From assembly GCF_009905375.1 (NCBI RefSeq), contig NC_133647.1:74466671-74530670 (forward strand): a stretch of DNA of 64,000 bases. Direction: 5' to 3'. The translations under genes were made by a program, and so were the position numbers. The notes under the pieces are model-generated. The model did not search any database. It saw only the letters and a list, made by a program, of their open reading frames with translations, and was not told the DNA's origin. Position 1 is the stretch's first letter; each line of letters opens with the position of its first letter. This stretch comes from Apium graveolens (taxonomy: Eukaryota; Streptophyta; Magnoliopsida; Apiales; Apiaceae). Below are positions 22,818 through 35,514 of this stretch, in pieces.

Positions 22818-24427
22818 TGTGGCGCCCTCCAAACCCGGGTCAGAAGTTTGGGGTCCACAACATAAATACAATATATCAACCTGTATATGAAATATTAATT
22901 GCAATGACCCTTCTTTATATAACCATGGATCGCAACAGGTTAAAGTATGAAAACAAGCCATAACCTTAACTTTTATTACAACGTACCAAATCCCAACTAA
23001 TTTAACTTACAACTGATAATAAAAATTATTCTTACAATCTTACTATCTCACTACCGCAATGAGCTCCTGCTAGCTCGATCCAACTCAATCTGGAATCCTA
23101 GCTCGTACATTGAACTGGGAAACCTCGCTAGCAACCGTATCTTTCTTAACTGTAGAATGCATAAAAATATTCGCAAGAGTGAGCTAACTAGCTCAGCAAG
23201 TCATAATAACGATAACTGAGGTTAAACAATGATCAAGTGAGATAATTCAGATGAATCAAGTTTCTTTTTTTTAACTAATCATTAGAATTGGATATTCATT
23301 TTAAGTTTTAAAACCAAGGTTAGGCTGCGGATCAGTCACGCACTAACCCCGAGCAAAGCACACAGTACTGCTCTAATTACTGGATCCAAGGCACACATTG
23401 GCCTAATTGGACCACGAATCTGGTCTGACCACGAATCTGGTTCATAAGAAAACTATCCAATTTTAAAACAATTCAGTGTAATAAACAATGTAATTCAATA
23501 AGCAAGATCATAATCCGCATTAATAAAGTATTTGTACAAAAGCATAATGCGTTCCATGAGTATCATTAGGGTATATCAAGGTATGTACGAGAAACGGTTT
23601 TCAACCTGTAAAAGGATCAGGTATTAGACAAATAATGGTTTTTCATGGTATAGTTCTTTGAGGTTTTAAATAATGGTTGAAGTATAAAAGTTTCTGTGTT
23701 TTCAAACAATTTTGTTTCAGTTTGGTGTTTGATAGTTATACATTTGGGAAGTAGTATCATATTTGTGTGATTTGTATCTGAGGATCAACAAAGGATGGTT
23801 TACAAAGAATAAGGCTTACGGCTCAAGATCAAGAAAATTAGGGTTCAAGGTTTAATAGTTTAAAGCACTTGCAATATAAAACAGGAGTTAGTTTGATTAA
23901 TAGCGACATGTTATGAAATAATTCGAAAACATTGGTAATATATCTTGAAGAAAAGTTCAGAAAAACTTGCCTTACAAGGCTTTATAACTATTACTGATCA
24001 ACTCTGAGCCGACTCTGTCGCTCAGGCTTTAACGTCCAACCACTAGATCCCATTGGATTCGACTTCGACACTCAGGTCTTTCTGTTGAAACTCTACTGAG
24101 CTCGTCGACTGACCACTAGGTTATCTTTAGTCCATCTTCCACTTTCAGGTTCCCGACTATAACCTACAGGGTCGAAATACCCTACGTTAGATGTCTAGGT
24201 ATGCTTGACATATCCTCGATACCAATTCTACCCAACTATTTTCAAACCTGACTCGTAATTATGTATATTATGATTTATGATAACACACGCAACAAGTAGG
24301 GTTCATTATCTCGAAAATCTGTTCGGTGTTCGTTTTCGGAAAATACATAAACTCTTTATTTTACGAAATCAGGATTATCGATTTGGTAAAATATTTTATC
24401 ACATCGTACAATCAAGTTTCGTATAAA

Positions 24428-24477
<50 letters not shown>

Positions 24478-26179
24478 TCACTCAACATCCCGATAATCAT
24501 CGAATACGTTCCCGTAGTTCAGTTTTCCGGAAATTGGGCAGTACTTCCTTTATTTATCGGACTAACCCGTCGAACAATTCGACGTCACTTCACCACAATA
24601 ATTCACAACAACCAATATTCACAATTTCCCAAACGTCAATTCAATACTATTATTATTCGCATTTTACATTTATTTGTTAAATTAGGACTCAGAATATAAT
24701 CATCACAGTCCACCGTCCGCTCATCGAAATTCATCGCGGACGGCGGTAAAATCCGCGGGTACCCGATTAATTCGGGTTTCCAACGCGTATTTCACCGATT
24801 AAATAATTTTCCGCACGAGGATTATATCACGAATACTAGTCAAAATTATTCCTGCAGAAAGTAAAATAATTAAATAATTAATTAAGAGAACTCAAATCAT
24901 CCGCGTGCAATCGCACACACCAAAACAACCGCACAACAGCGATAGAGAAATGGCCGGAAACTACACGGCCATATATCCAGACTGAGCACACATACAGAAA
25001 CAAACACATGCAGACACACTTGACAACACACACGTATGTACACATATATACAGTACATACACCCATCGGAAAAGAAGAAAACAGGCGGCGGCCGGTTACC
25101 GGAAATAACAGCGGCACAGGAGCATCGACGAGAGGCACAGAGAACAAACGGGAAGGTAAGAAAGGAGGGGAAACGAGATGTAATTCAACGAATCAGAGAG
25201 GCAAAACGAGAAGGGGGCAGGAGAGATTGAGAGATCGAGAAAGAGATACTGAAATGAGGGAGGAAGAGGATACTGTTGTAATAGAATAATACTAATAATA
25301 TATCAGTTTGTAAAAACATGACACGTTTTTGTTTAATTCATAAACACTTGCCACGTGTCTCTCTGATCTGGAAGCCCAATATTATATCGTCTTTAATCTC
25401 TTAACGGAACAACTTGCGAATGAAAATTACCCCAAATGATCCCAAAATATTCTTAAAATTTTATAAATATCCTGAAACTAATAAAATAAGGTTTTCATAA
25501 TTTTTAAAGCATTTTTTTGAAACGCAACTCGTACCCGCATTTCACGATTAACGAACCGAGCTGCTCTTAAAACAAATTCTAAAATTCACGAAAATAGTCT
25601 TAAAATATTAGAAATATCACGAAGTAAATGAAAATGCAATTTTCAAAATTTTAAAATATTTTCTAAAACGCTCTTTATATCCGCTTTTAACAAATAACCG
25701 AAACAATGTGCGGGTGAAATTAATCCCGAAAATTTCCAAAATAATTTTAAAATTCTCAGAATATTCCAAACTTAAATAAATATGAGTTTCATAATTTTTG
25801 AAGAATTTTAGAATTAAATATGGATTTTACCATTAAACATACTCAGAAAATCATTTAAAGATAAATAATTAATGAAATATTGATTTCTCAATTTTATAAA
25901 TTCCTAAAAATAATTATTGTAATTATAAAATCATAAAAACAATTTTAAAAATATTCCCAATATTTATGCAAATAAATTTGCACTAAATCCACTTTTGAAA
26001 GTGAAAACAATTCAATATGATCCCATAATAAATCGCGCGGACAACCCAATACATCATAAATCACACCTAGATAACAACCAAACAACACATAGTGGTCAAA
26101 ACCAATACACATATTTTAATTTAATAATTTCCATAATAATCACACATTTAAATAATTCAAAAATACACGAGTCGTTATA
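22818..26179 (-). repeat. T2 3' LTR
   Basis: 3,362 bp, TGTGGCGCCC..GTCGTTATA on the plus strand. It contains a CA/TA microsatellite at about 24428-24474, longer than in the 5' LTR. The minus-strand GC-AG intron signals are at 23970 (donor) and 23150 (acceptor). The mini-ORF frame (SEV.Q..VRA) is at about 23070-23138 with ACG instead of ATG. The U5 hairpin is at 22818-22859. Confidence 0.93.
23150..23970 (-). other. putative GC-AG intron in T2 3' LTR
   Basis: Minus-strand donor TAAG|GCAAGTTTTT, acceptor GCATTCTACAG|TTAAG, 821 nt. The hairpin box TGAGC..GCTCA with its CTCTTGCG tail lies upstream of the acceptor. The same signals are at 33319 and 32498 in the 5' LTR. Confidence 0.45.
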
Positions 26180-26192
26180 TCCTTCCCCCCTT
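26180..26192 (-). other. T2 polypurine tract
   Basis: The minus strand reads AAGGGGGGAAGGA, abutting the LTR start TATAACGAC. This supports the TA..CA termini. Confidence 0.88.
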
Positions 26193-26219
26193 AAAAGGAT
26201 TCTGTCCTCAGAATCTGGT

Positions 26220-27760
26220 CTAATTACACAAGTGAGGATATTTGTCAAGCATATCTAACTCTAGTTTCCAAGTAAACTCTTCTACTCGAAGATTTCAAAC
26301 GTACTTACTATAGATATACACTTACTTCCAATGACTTACCTTTAACGATCAAGATTTTGGATTGAACATTATATGCAAAACAAACTTGGACAAGAGCCCT
26401 ATTGGCTCCTGATCAATTACTTACTTCAAATCAGGTACTTATCATTTTTAACTTTAACAGGTCAAACACACTATACGTACACACTGTTACGACGGTAATA
26501 TCAACCCATGAAGAACTTTATCTATATTTATCAATACCTCGAATGATTCACTAATTTTAGGACTTAGCTTGTCCTTTCTACTCAAACTTATCCAATCTCT
26601 TTCAAGACGACACTTTTACTAACACTACTGGTCCTATTTCTATACTCATATTCTCTCTTGATACAATTTTGCCTTCTTTTCTTGTCTACTTCAAGCTGCT
26701 TCAATCAATATCACTACGCTCTTGGTGTGCCGATTTAACTTAGAATTTGATAGCTTTCTTTCTCCCACTTTATTTTAATAGAAATGGGGACCTACACTTA
26801 CGTTTATATGAAGCTTGGTAAAGTGGCATTCCAAAGCTGACATCACTGATAAATGGTCATTCCAATGTTTCTTTAAAACTCAACCTCTCAACATATCTTA
26901 TAGTTCCTGAACCACTTCCGTACTTTGACCTTCCGTTTAAGGATGATAGGCGGTGCTCGTTTTCAACTTGGTTTCCAGACATTAAAACATCTCTTACTCC
27001 TTTCCATTAGTTAAGGCTGAAAAGTAATCTCATATATTCACGTATTATCATCTTTAAGTATTTGAACTTCAGATTCCACTCTTTCCAATTCGTTTACTAA
27101 CTCCTCGGTGGTCTTAATTACATCCAATCCTTTTTGTGGGCATAAGGCATCTATTACCATACGGCTTTGCTTAGGTAGTTGTTAATGGATTAATTCAGAA
27201 TCTTTGGTTAATCTTAGTCAAAATTTCATTCTTGAAGACTCAAAATATAGTTGCTTTCCTTCTGATCTTTGGAGAAAAATCCTTGGGCATTCCACACATA
27301 CTTTCTTATTCCTTGAATAGCTGATGATGTTTTTAATAAATACAATTTACTTATCTGAGTATTCCTTATACAACATGTTCCTTAATTCCTTATAGCCAAC
27401 TGTTACGCTTGTTATTTCACATAATATCACCAGATCTTGCAATGCTCTTAACTCATTTTGATTGTAATCTTTGTTATGTTCTCAGATCGGATCTTAAGTT
27501 AATCCTTGATACATATCACATTTCTCATAAGTAGTCAATTCTTTATAGGGGTCACTTATTCTTATTCGTTGTTTTGTTAAACTCCCGATAATCAGTACAT
27601 ACTCTCATAATTTCATTCCTTCTTCTCCTTAACATCATTGGTACACTTCACGATTCGCTTCTTGTAAAACCACTCCCTGGGTCTGCCTTATCCACTAGGC
27701 CTCTCATACTTCGCCTTAATTCTTCGACATATCCAACATTCCCTAATTCATCTTGAAATT
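26220..27760 (-). pseudogene. pol: T2 integrase and chromodomain remnants with an RT piece inside
   Basis: Minus-strand fragments from high to low coordinate follow. RRIKAKYERPSG near 27700-27745 is integrase just after its zinc region. An RT-like stretch lies at 27170-27650 (TDYREFNKTTNKNK, then I.YL and SRINLRSD, then FIKNIISYSRNKK in place of FIDDILVYSKNKE). A segment ETKLKTSTAYHP.TEGQS at about 26920-26970 is the integrase YHPQTDGQSE block. VEEFTWKLELDMLDKYPHL near 26230-26290 is the tail of a chromodomain. The RT-like piece sits within the integrase order and is separate from the RT at 28750-29150. All are frameshifted. Confidence 0.65.
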
Positions 27761-28129
27761 CCCTTCTTATACCTGGTTATCAATATTTTTCTTTAAATTT
27801 CCGTACATCTTGGCATCTCTTCAATAGATTAAATACTTTATATTATAAATTCCCTCTGGGATCTCATTTCTTAATCCTTTTACTTGTAGCATTCAAGTGC
27901 TGGAAGAAAACCTGGGGATATCGTGCTCGTTCTCCTTGGCGCATAAATTTCCTTTTACTAACTGCTAACATCGTGATCCATTATCTTCTCTTGACATCTC
28001 CTTATCTTTCCCTTAACAACTTCAACTGAAAGGTCATACTATCCATCCTTGCTCCTTTTTGGATTATAAACTCTGACTTCCAATTCCAACTTCTAAAATT
28101 CCATAGATAATTCTTCTGGTACAGTTTCT

Positions 28130-29150
28130 ATTTCGTTCTCTCCTTTTTGCTTATTGCTTGCCTCTATATTTGCTTTTTCTCGTGAATACATACTTTAACC
28201 TCTTATGGTCCATATAGATCTTACACCTTTCTTCATGCATATCATGTTTCCCAATCTTTCAAAACAAATATTATTACTATTAGTCCCATTTATGATTAGG
28301 ATACTTCTGCTCATAAGGTTTCGGTTGTCTGGGTGCATATACAATAACTTTATTGTGATGCATCAACACACATCCTACTCTCTTATGAGAAGCATCACTA
28401 TAACTACCATACCTCCTTGATACTTTCGAAATGATAAAGCAGGTGATGTAACCAGTCTTTCCTTTAACTCCATAAAAATTTCTTTACCCCGCTCCATTTC
28501 ATATAAATTTCTTGCTTTTCCTAGTTAGCTTCATCGAAGGTATTGCAACTTTCAAGAAATCTTGCACAAATTTTCAATAACTGGTCCATGGTAGAACTCC
28601 TTACTTTTATTGGTACATTTTGGCCTTTCTTTATTCATAGTAACTTTGATTTCTACTGGATCTCCTTTGGTCTCCTCCTCACTGATTACTTATGCTTTCT
28701 GCCATTAAAACTTTTACCTTGTAGACTTTACATATAATTTCTTTCTTCTCCGACTCCCCAGTTGTCATTAAATGCTTCGAATGGTCCTTTGTTGAATTTA
28801 AGTAATACAACTACAACTTATCCAGATATTCCTTAAAGATTCTGTCCATCAAGTTCAAATATCACTGATATATTGGTTAATCTAAATGATAATACGAGAA
28901 CAGTACTTGGTTCTGAAAATTTATCTTTGATACATCTATAGGTTTAATCTTTAATTGGTGAAATACCAAGTCTTAAATCAGTCTTATAAAAGTACTTTAC
29001 TTCCTTCATTTGATCAAACAAATCATTGGGTCAAGGTAACAGATACTTGCTTTTGATAGTAAACTTGTTGAGCTTTCGCTAGTCGACGCATAATCTCATA
29101 CTTCCATTTTCTTATTAACAATTAGTACTGGTGCACCTTATAGGATATGC
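28130..29150 (-). pseudogene. pol: T2 reverse transcriptase and RNase H remnants
   Basis: Minus-strand fragments are APVLIVNKKM and [17 protein letters not shown] residues near 28940-29130, then DRIFKEYLDKLVVVLLK near 28800-28860, where FIDD would follow and is not preserved. RNase H follows with ELKERLVTSPAL (about 28450-28480), VGCVLMHHNKVIVYAPRQPK (about 28330-28380) and a DHKRLKYVFTRK-like stretch near 28175-28210. The order and spacing match Ty3 pol. Stops and frameshifts occur throughout. Confidence 0.7.
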
Positions 29151-29479
29151 TAGGTCTAATCGCTTTTTCTTCGAATATCTCTTGCATCTACTTTTCTAAC
29201 TTCCTTATTTTAACTGGTTCCATTTTGGGTAAGGCCGTAGTCACTGGCTTCGTCTCAGGCGTTAAGTCAATCGCGATCTTTCTTTCTCTATCGGGAAGAA
29301 ATGTTGATAACTCATCTAAAATATATCTTGAAACTCCTTAATTGCTATTAAATCTTTAAATTTTGTTTGCTTCTGACTTTTATGTATCCCATAATCACTA
29401 TAATGCTCATATCTTGATCATCATAATCATCATTAACAAATTCTTTACCTTCTTTCATCTTCTGAACCTCCTCACCTTC

Positions 29480-32150
29480 TCATTTGGCATCCTCAGAATT
29501 ATCTTTTCATCACGACGGTCTGTCTGGACATCATGCTTTAGTAGTCAATCCATTCCTTAGAATAATATCAAATCCTCTTATCTTCCATGATATCAATTAT
29601 GCACAACTTATTGCCAGGAATCTCAATTTCACCATTGGTACTCACTTATTTAACAACTACACGTTCTTGACTTGCTAGTCCTTTAATCACAATCTTATCA
29701 AATCAACAGGGTAATTCATATTATCAACAAAACTTTGAGAGATAAACAATTAAGTTTCTCTCACATCTTTTAATACTTTAACATATAAGGTATTCACCTT
29801 AATCATTTATGTCATCACAGTTTCTCGTTCTTGGAGACGTATTCCTCATTGGAGTAGATTCCCTTGACTCTTAGTGCATCTCTGACTGGGCTAGTGATTT
29901 GCAATTTTCGTCATATGCCCTTGTTTGCTTTCCATGCGTGAGAGGTAGATGGAACTTTGCCCGCTTGGTCCATAATACATTGGTTTCTGTCGAAAAAACT
30001 CTTGCAAAGAATGACAGTACAACGAAACAACTAGGAGGATTCACAATTCCACAAAAATTAGAGTTGAAAAGAAAGAAGAAACAAGGATTTGAATATGAAT
30101 GAGACAACCATATTGGCACTTAAGATGGGCAGTCTTTCATACCATATGGCATACAGCACATGATTAGGTAGCGTCCCACCCGACTTTTCATCATTCTGAC
30201 AAAGTGTCTCACCATAACACTGTTTGTCCCAAATCAGAAAGCAAAACTTGAGGGAAATAATTAAATTTGAAAGGAATGAAATATCCTCCTTTTTGATATC
30301 ATAGCAAAGAGTTTATTTAAGAAGAGAAGTTCATACTTGTTTAGGAATGAAAAAGGAATATACGGTGTAATATTGAAGACAAGAACGATACCATTGGTCA
30401 CCATTCACATTTCACTTGTATTCATCTTTCGAGCTTGTTCGATCATATCCCAATTGTGTCATATAACAACTTTAAAAAGTACGCTGAAATGTCTTTGCAA
30501 ATTAAGCATTATGGTAGATTCTTACTTATTAAGTCTTACATTGCTAACATCGCACCTACACATATAATACTTTAACAATTTGATCATAATGGTGTTCTTA
30601 TCTGATAACTTCGGGCTTCCTCTATTAATTTAGAATACCGAACCATATGACATAACGATCCTTTTGTAAATAATATTCTTCTTTTAGAGAGGTCTGGAAA
30701 TCTTTGCAATCTTCTTCGATCACGCTCCGGCTTCTGTTGAATCAATGATTTCTTCGAACTCTGATAGTCCTAGTAATTGAATGTACAGTTACTCCGTATG
30801 CTGATTATGTTGTAAATTTTATCAACCAATACTTGCACTTATTTTTAGGAATAATCAACTTCTTCATAATCATAGGTTACTTCGTTCTCGAAATTAGCAA
30901 TACTAAGTCTGAAACAACATCCTTATAGGTAATCCGGGCTTTCTAACAAACAAGAAACTCAAGTAGTAACTTGACAACCAATGTTTAAAAATCATTTTAT
31001 TCAAAAAGACATTTAGAAATTTGTAAAGGAAGATCTTTTTCAAAAATTTGTTTAAAATGTTTGGAAAATCACAAACCTGGTTGTCCTTACTATATGAGTT
31101 GGTTGTTGTCCTTCTGACCTATAACAAGGTGCCATATTAAAGAAATAATCACATAAAAGTTCGTTCACTCCAATCTACCTTTTCTCCTTTATCGTGTCCA
31201 TTTGCCTTCCTCAATCGACGAAAACTTCAATTGTCGTTGCAGGTTATCTTATTTGTAGCTTTACATCAAAGCTCCCATACTGGTAATATTCCTGACATTA
31301 TCGTTGCAGTAGTTAAGTAAAACAGGCTATCCAATTGTCAATAAGTCTATTTCACATAACAAAGTTTGCTCGTATCACATCACATTACTACTTTACATCT
31401 CGCATTTATCATATCATCATCATTTAATTTTACAAAAATTCCAGGTTTATACTTTTCTCTCTTACTCTTTCAAAATTCATCTAGTTCATCCCATAATTAT
31501 TCACCGGTGGCTTAGTCACTAAGGGCTTCTTTTAACCCGATAACAACTATCCTCTGAAACACTTAAATCTCCTCTCTAAACTTCATCTCACCTTTATTTA
31601 TAACTCAAGCGCTCACCATTTGCTGTAGCTCTCGAATCCATCCTTGTAGGTACAATCGCTTCATAGGACAAGTTCTAAACTGGGGGTATAGAACAGGATA
31701 GAGGGTAAACTAAAGAGATACACTTATAGCCGAATGTCCAGTGAAACAAGAATAACCAGATGGAGGTTCTTGAATAGGTAATCTCATATCAAGAGGCAGA
31801 AAAATTAGCGTATAATAGCTTGAAGAAGTGCAACCGTCATAACGGAGGGTAGTACCATTAATACCGATGGAAGAACTAGGTGCAAATCAAATCTGATAGA
31901 AGATGATGATCCTTGAACGGAAAACTCCAAACGATCAGATGATACAGAGAAGTCAGGATCTACCATTGTCGTTGTCCGGAGATCACGTCGCAAGTTAAGA
32001 ATCCCGAGTCACAACACGAATCTTGCCGGAGATCCATTATATAGTCGCACTCAGCCTCACAACGTCTTATCTTTCTATTTCCTATTCCTAATCCTAACCC
32101 TCTACCCAATCTTGACAATCTAGGCTTATTTCAGTGACTTATAACCTGTA
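29480..32150 (-). pseudogene. gag: T2 gag and protease remnants plus leader
   Basis: A minus-strand GFDIILRNGL at about 29546-29575 corresponds to the FDVILGMDWL end of Ty3 protease. Near 29890-29945 a frameshifted zinc knuckle (HGKQ, then GHMTK and C in the next frame) marks nucleocapsid. A 62-residue ORF at 31805-31993 with MVDPDFSVSSDRLEF is in the leader or gag N-terminal zone and is unrecognised. Between these points I see no intact frame. Confidence 0.55.
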
Positions 32151-32162
32151 CCTCTGATACCA
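32151..32162 (-). other. T2 primer-binding site
   Basis: The minus strand reads TGGTATCAGAGG three bases after the 5' LTR. Eleven of 12 bases match the initiator-Met tRNA PBS. Confidence 0.9.
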
Positions 32163-32165
32163 ACC

Positions 32166-35100
32166 TGTGGCGCCCTCCAAACCCGGGTCAGAAGTTTGGG
32201 GTCCACAACATAAACACAATATATCAACCTGTATATGAAATATTAATTGCAATGACCCTTCTTTATATAACTATGGATCGCAACAGGTTAAAGTATGAAA
32301 ACAAGCCACAACCTTAACTTTTATTACAATGTACCAAATCCCAACTAATTTAACTTACAACTGATAATAAAAATTATTCTTACAATCTTACTATCTCACT
32401 ACCGCAATGAGCTCCTGCTAGCTCGATCCAACTCAATCTGGAATCCTAGCTCGTACATTGAACTGGGAAACCTCGCTAGCAACCGTATCTTTCTTAACTG
32501 TAGAATGCATAAAAATATTCGCAAGAGTGAGCTAACTAGCTCAGCAAGTCATAATAACGATAACTGAGGTTAAACAATGATCAAGTGAGATAATTCAGAT
32601 GAATCAAGTTTCTTTTTTTTTAACTAATCATTAGAATTGGATATTCATTTTAAGTTTTAAAACCAAGGTTAGGCTGCTGATCAGTCACGCACTAACCCCG
32701 AGCAAAGCACACAGCACTGCTCTAATTACTGGATCCAAGGCACACATTGGCCTAATTCGACCACGAATCTGGTCTGACCACGAATTTGGTTCATAAGAAA
32801 ACTATCCAATTCTAAAACAATTCAGTGTAATAAACAATGTAATTCAATAAGCAAGATCATAATCCACATTAATAAAGTATTTGTACAAAAGCGTAATGCG
32901 TTCCATGAGTATCATAAGGGTATATCAAGGTATGTACGAGAAACGGTTTTCAACCTGTAAAAGGATCAGGTATTAGACAAATAATGGTTTTTCATGGTAT
33001 AGTTCTTTGAGGTTTTAAATAATGGTTGAAGTATAAAAGTTTCTGTGTTTTCAAACAATTTTGTTTCAGTTTGGTGTTTGGTAGTTATACATTTGGGAAG
33101 TAGTATCATATTTATGTGATTTGTATCTGAGGATCAACAAAGGATGGTTTACAAAGAATAAGGCTTACGGCTCAAGATCAAGAAAATCAGGGTTCAAGGT
33201 TTAATAGTTTAAAGCACTTGCAATATAAAATTGGAGTTTGTTTGATTAATAGCGACATGTTATGAAATAATTCGAAAACATTGGTAATATATCTTGAAGA
33301 AAAGTTCAGAAAAACTTGCCTTACAAGGCTTTATAACTATTACTGATCAACTCTGAGACGACTTTGTCGCTCAGGCTTTAACGTCCAACCACTAGATCCC
33401 ATTGGATTCGACTTCGACACTCAGGTCTTTCTGTTGAAACTCTACCGAGCTCGTCGACTGACCACTAGGTTATCTTTTGTCCATCTTCCACTTTCAGGTT
33501 CCCGACTATAACCTACAGGGTCGAAATACCCTACGTTAGATGTCTAGGTATGCTTGACATATCCTCGATACCAATTCTACCCAACTATTTTCAAACCCGA
33601 CTCGTAATTATGTATATTATGATTTATGATAATACACGCAACAAGTAGGGTTCATAATCTCGAAAATCGGTTCAGTGTTCATTTTCGGAAAATACATAAA
33701 CTCTTTATTTTACGAAATCAGGATTATCGATTTGGTAAAATATTTTATCACATCGTACAATCAAGTTTCGTATAAAACACACACACACATATATATATAT
33801 ATATACAGTCACTCAACATCCCGATAATCATCGAATACGTTCCCGTAGTTCAGTTTTCTGGAAATTGGGCAGTACTTCCTTTATTTATCGGACTAACCCG
33901 TCGAACAATTCGACGTCACTTCACCATAATAATTCACAACAACCAATATTCACAATTTCCCAAACGTCAATTCAATACTATTATTATTCGCATTTTACAT
34001 TTATTTGTTAAATTAGGAATCAGAATATAATCATCACAGTCCACCGTCCGCTCATCGAAATTCATCGCGGACGGCGGTAAAATCCGCGGGTACCCGATTA
34101 ATTCGGGTTTCCAACGCGTATTTCACCGATTAAATAATTTTCCGCACGAGGATTATATCACGAATACTAGTCAAAATTATTCCTGCAGAAAGTAAAATAA
34201 TTAAATAATTAATTAAGAGAACTCAAATCGTCTGCGTGCAATCGCACGCACCAGAACAACCGCACAACAGCGACAGAGAAATGGTCGGAAACTACACGGC
34301 CATATACCCAGACTGAGCACACATACAGAAACAAACACATGCAGACACCCTTGACAACACACACGTATGTACACATATATACAGTACATACACCCATCGG
34401 AAAAGAAGAAAACAGGCGGCGACCGGTTACCAGAAATAACAGCGGCACAGGAGCATCGACGAGAGGCACAGAGAACAAACGGAAAGGTAAGAAAGGAGGG
34501 GAAACGAGATGTAATTCAACGAATCAGAGAGGCAAAACGAGAAGGGGGCATGAGAGATTGAGAGATCGAGAAAGAGATACTGAAATGAGGGAGGAAGAGG
34601 ATACTGTTGTAATAGAATAATACTAATAATATATCAGTTTGTAAAAACATGACACGTTTTTGTTTAATTCATAAACACTTGCCACGTGTCTCTCTGATCT
34701 GGAAGCCCAATATAATATCGTCTTTAATCTCTTAACGGAACAACTTGCGAATGAAAATTATCCCAAATGATCCCAAAATATTCTTAAAATTTTATAAATA
34801 TCCTGAAACTAATAAAATAAGGTTTTCATAATTTTTAAAGCATTTTTTTGAAACGCAACTCGTACCCGCATTTCACGATTAACGAACCGAGCTGCTCTTA
34901 AAACAAATTCTAAAATTCACGAAAATAGTCTTAAAATATTAGAAATATCCCAAAGTAAATGAAAATGCAATTTTCGAAATTTTAAAATAATTTCTAAAAT
35001 GCTCTTTATATCCGCTTTTAACAAATAACCGAAACAATGTGTGGGTGAAATTAATCCCGAAAATTTCCAAAATAATTTTAAAATTCTCAGAATATTCCAA

Positions 35101-35509
35101 ACTTCAATAAATATGAGTTTCATAATTTTTGAAGAATTTTAGAATTAAATATGGATTTTACCATTAAACATACTCAGAAAATCATTTAAAGATAAATAAT
35201 TAATGAAATATTGATTTCTCAATTTTATAAATTCCTAAAAATAATTATTGTAATTATAAAATCATAAAAACAATTTTAAAATATTCCCAATATTTATGCA
35301 AATAAATTTGCACTAAATCCACTTTTGAAAGTGAAAACAATTCAATATGATCCCATAATTAATCTCGCGGACAACCCAATACATCATAAATCACACCTAG
35401 ATAACAACCAAACAACACATAGTGGTCAAAACCAATACACATATTTTAATTTAATAATTTCCATAATAATCACACATTTAAATAATTCAAAAATACACGA
35501 GTCGTTATA
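32166..35509 (-). repeat. T2 5' LTR
   Basis: 3,344 bp, same ends as 22818-26179. The CA/TA microsatellite at about 33777-33807 is shorter. Intron-like donor at 33320/33319, acceptor at 32498, U5 hairpin at 32166-32207. The plus-strand frames at 34339-34620 and the minus-strand Cys-rich frame at 34209-34478 have no recognisable motif and I do not call them genes. Confidence 0.93.
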
Positions 35510-35514
35510 ACATG

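Larger units (their letters stand above)
22818..35509 (-). mobile_element. T2: chromovirus nested in C2 3' LTR
   Basis: A complete minus-strand Ty3/gypsy element of 12.7 kb. The 5' LTR is 32166-35509, the PBS at 32151-32162 is TGGTATCAGAGG (minus strand), the interior is 26180-32165, the PPT is at 26180-26192, the 3' LTR is 22818-26179 and the TSD is ACATG (22813-22817, 35510-35514). The coding remnants run gag, protease, RT, RNase H, integrase, chromodomain, the chromovirus order, but all are frameshifted. The LTRs differ at about 1.5% of sites by eye plus a TA-repeat length difference. Confidence 0.93.

Noticed and set aside
34339..34620. 93-residue plus-strand ORF in T2 LTRs (also 25008-25289)
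   Set aside because: Low-complexity Arg/Glu/Thr-rich frame, antisense to the element, with no motif. Present in both LTRs only because they are copies. The Cys-rich minus frame opposite it also lacks a recognisable domain.
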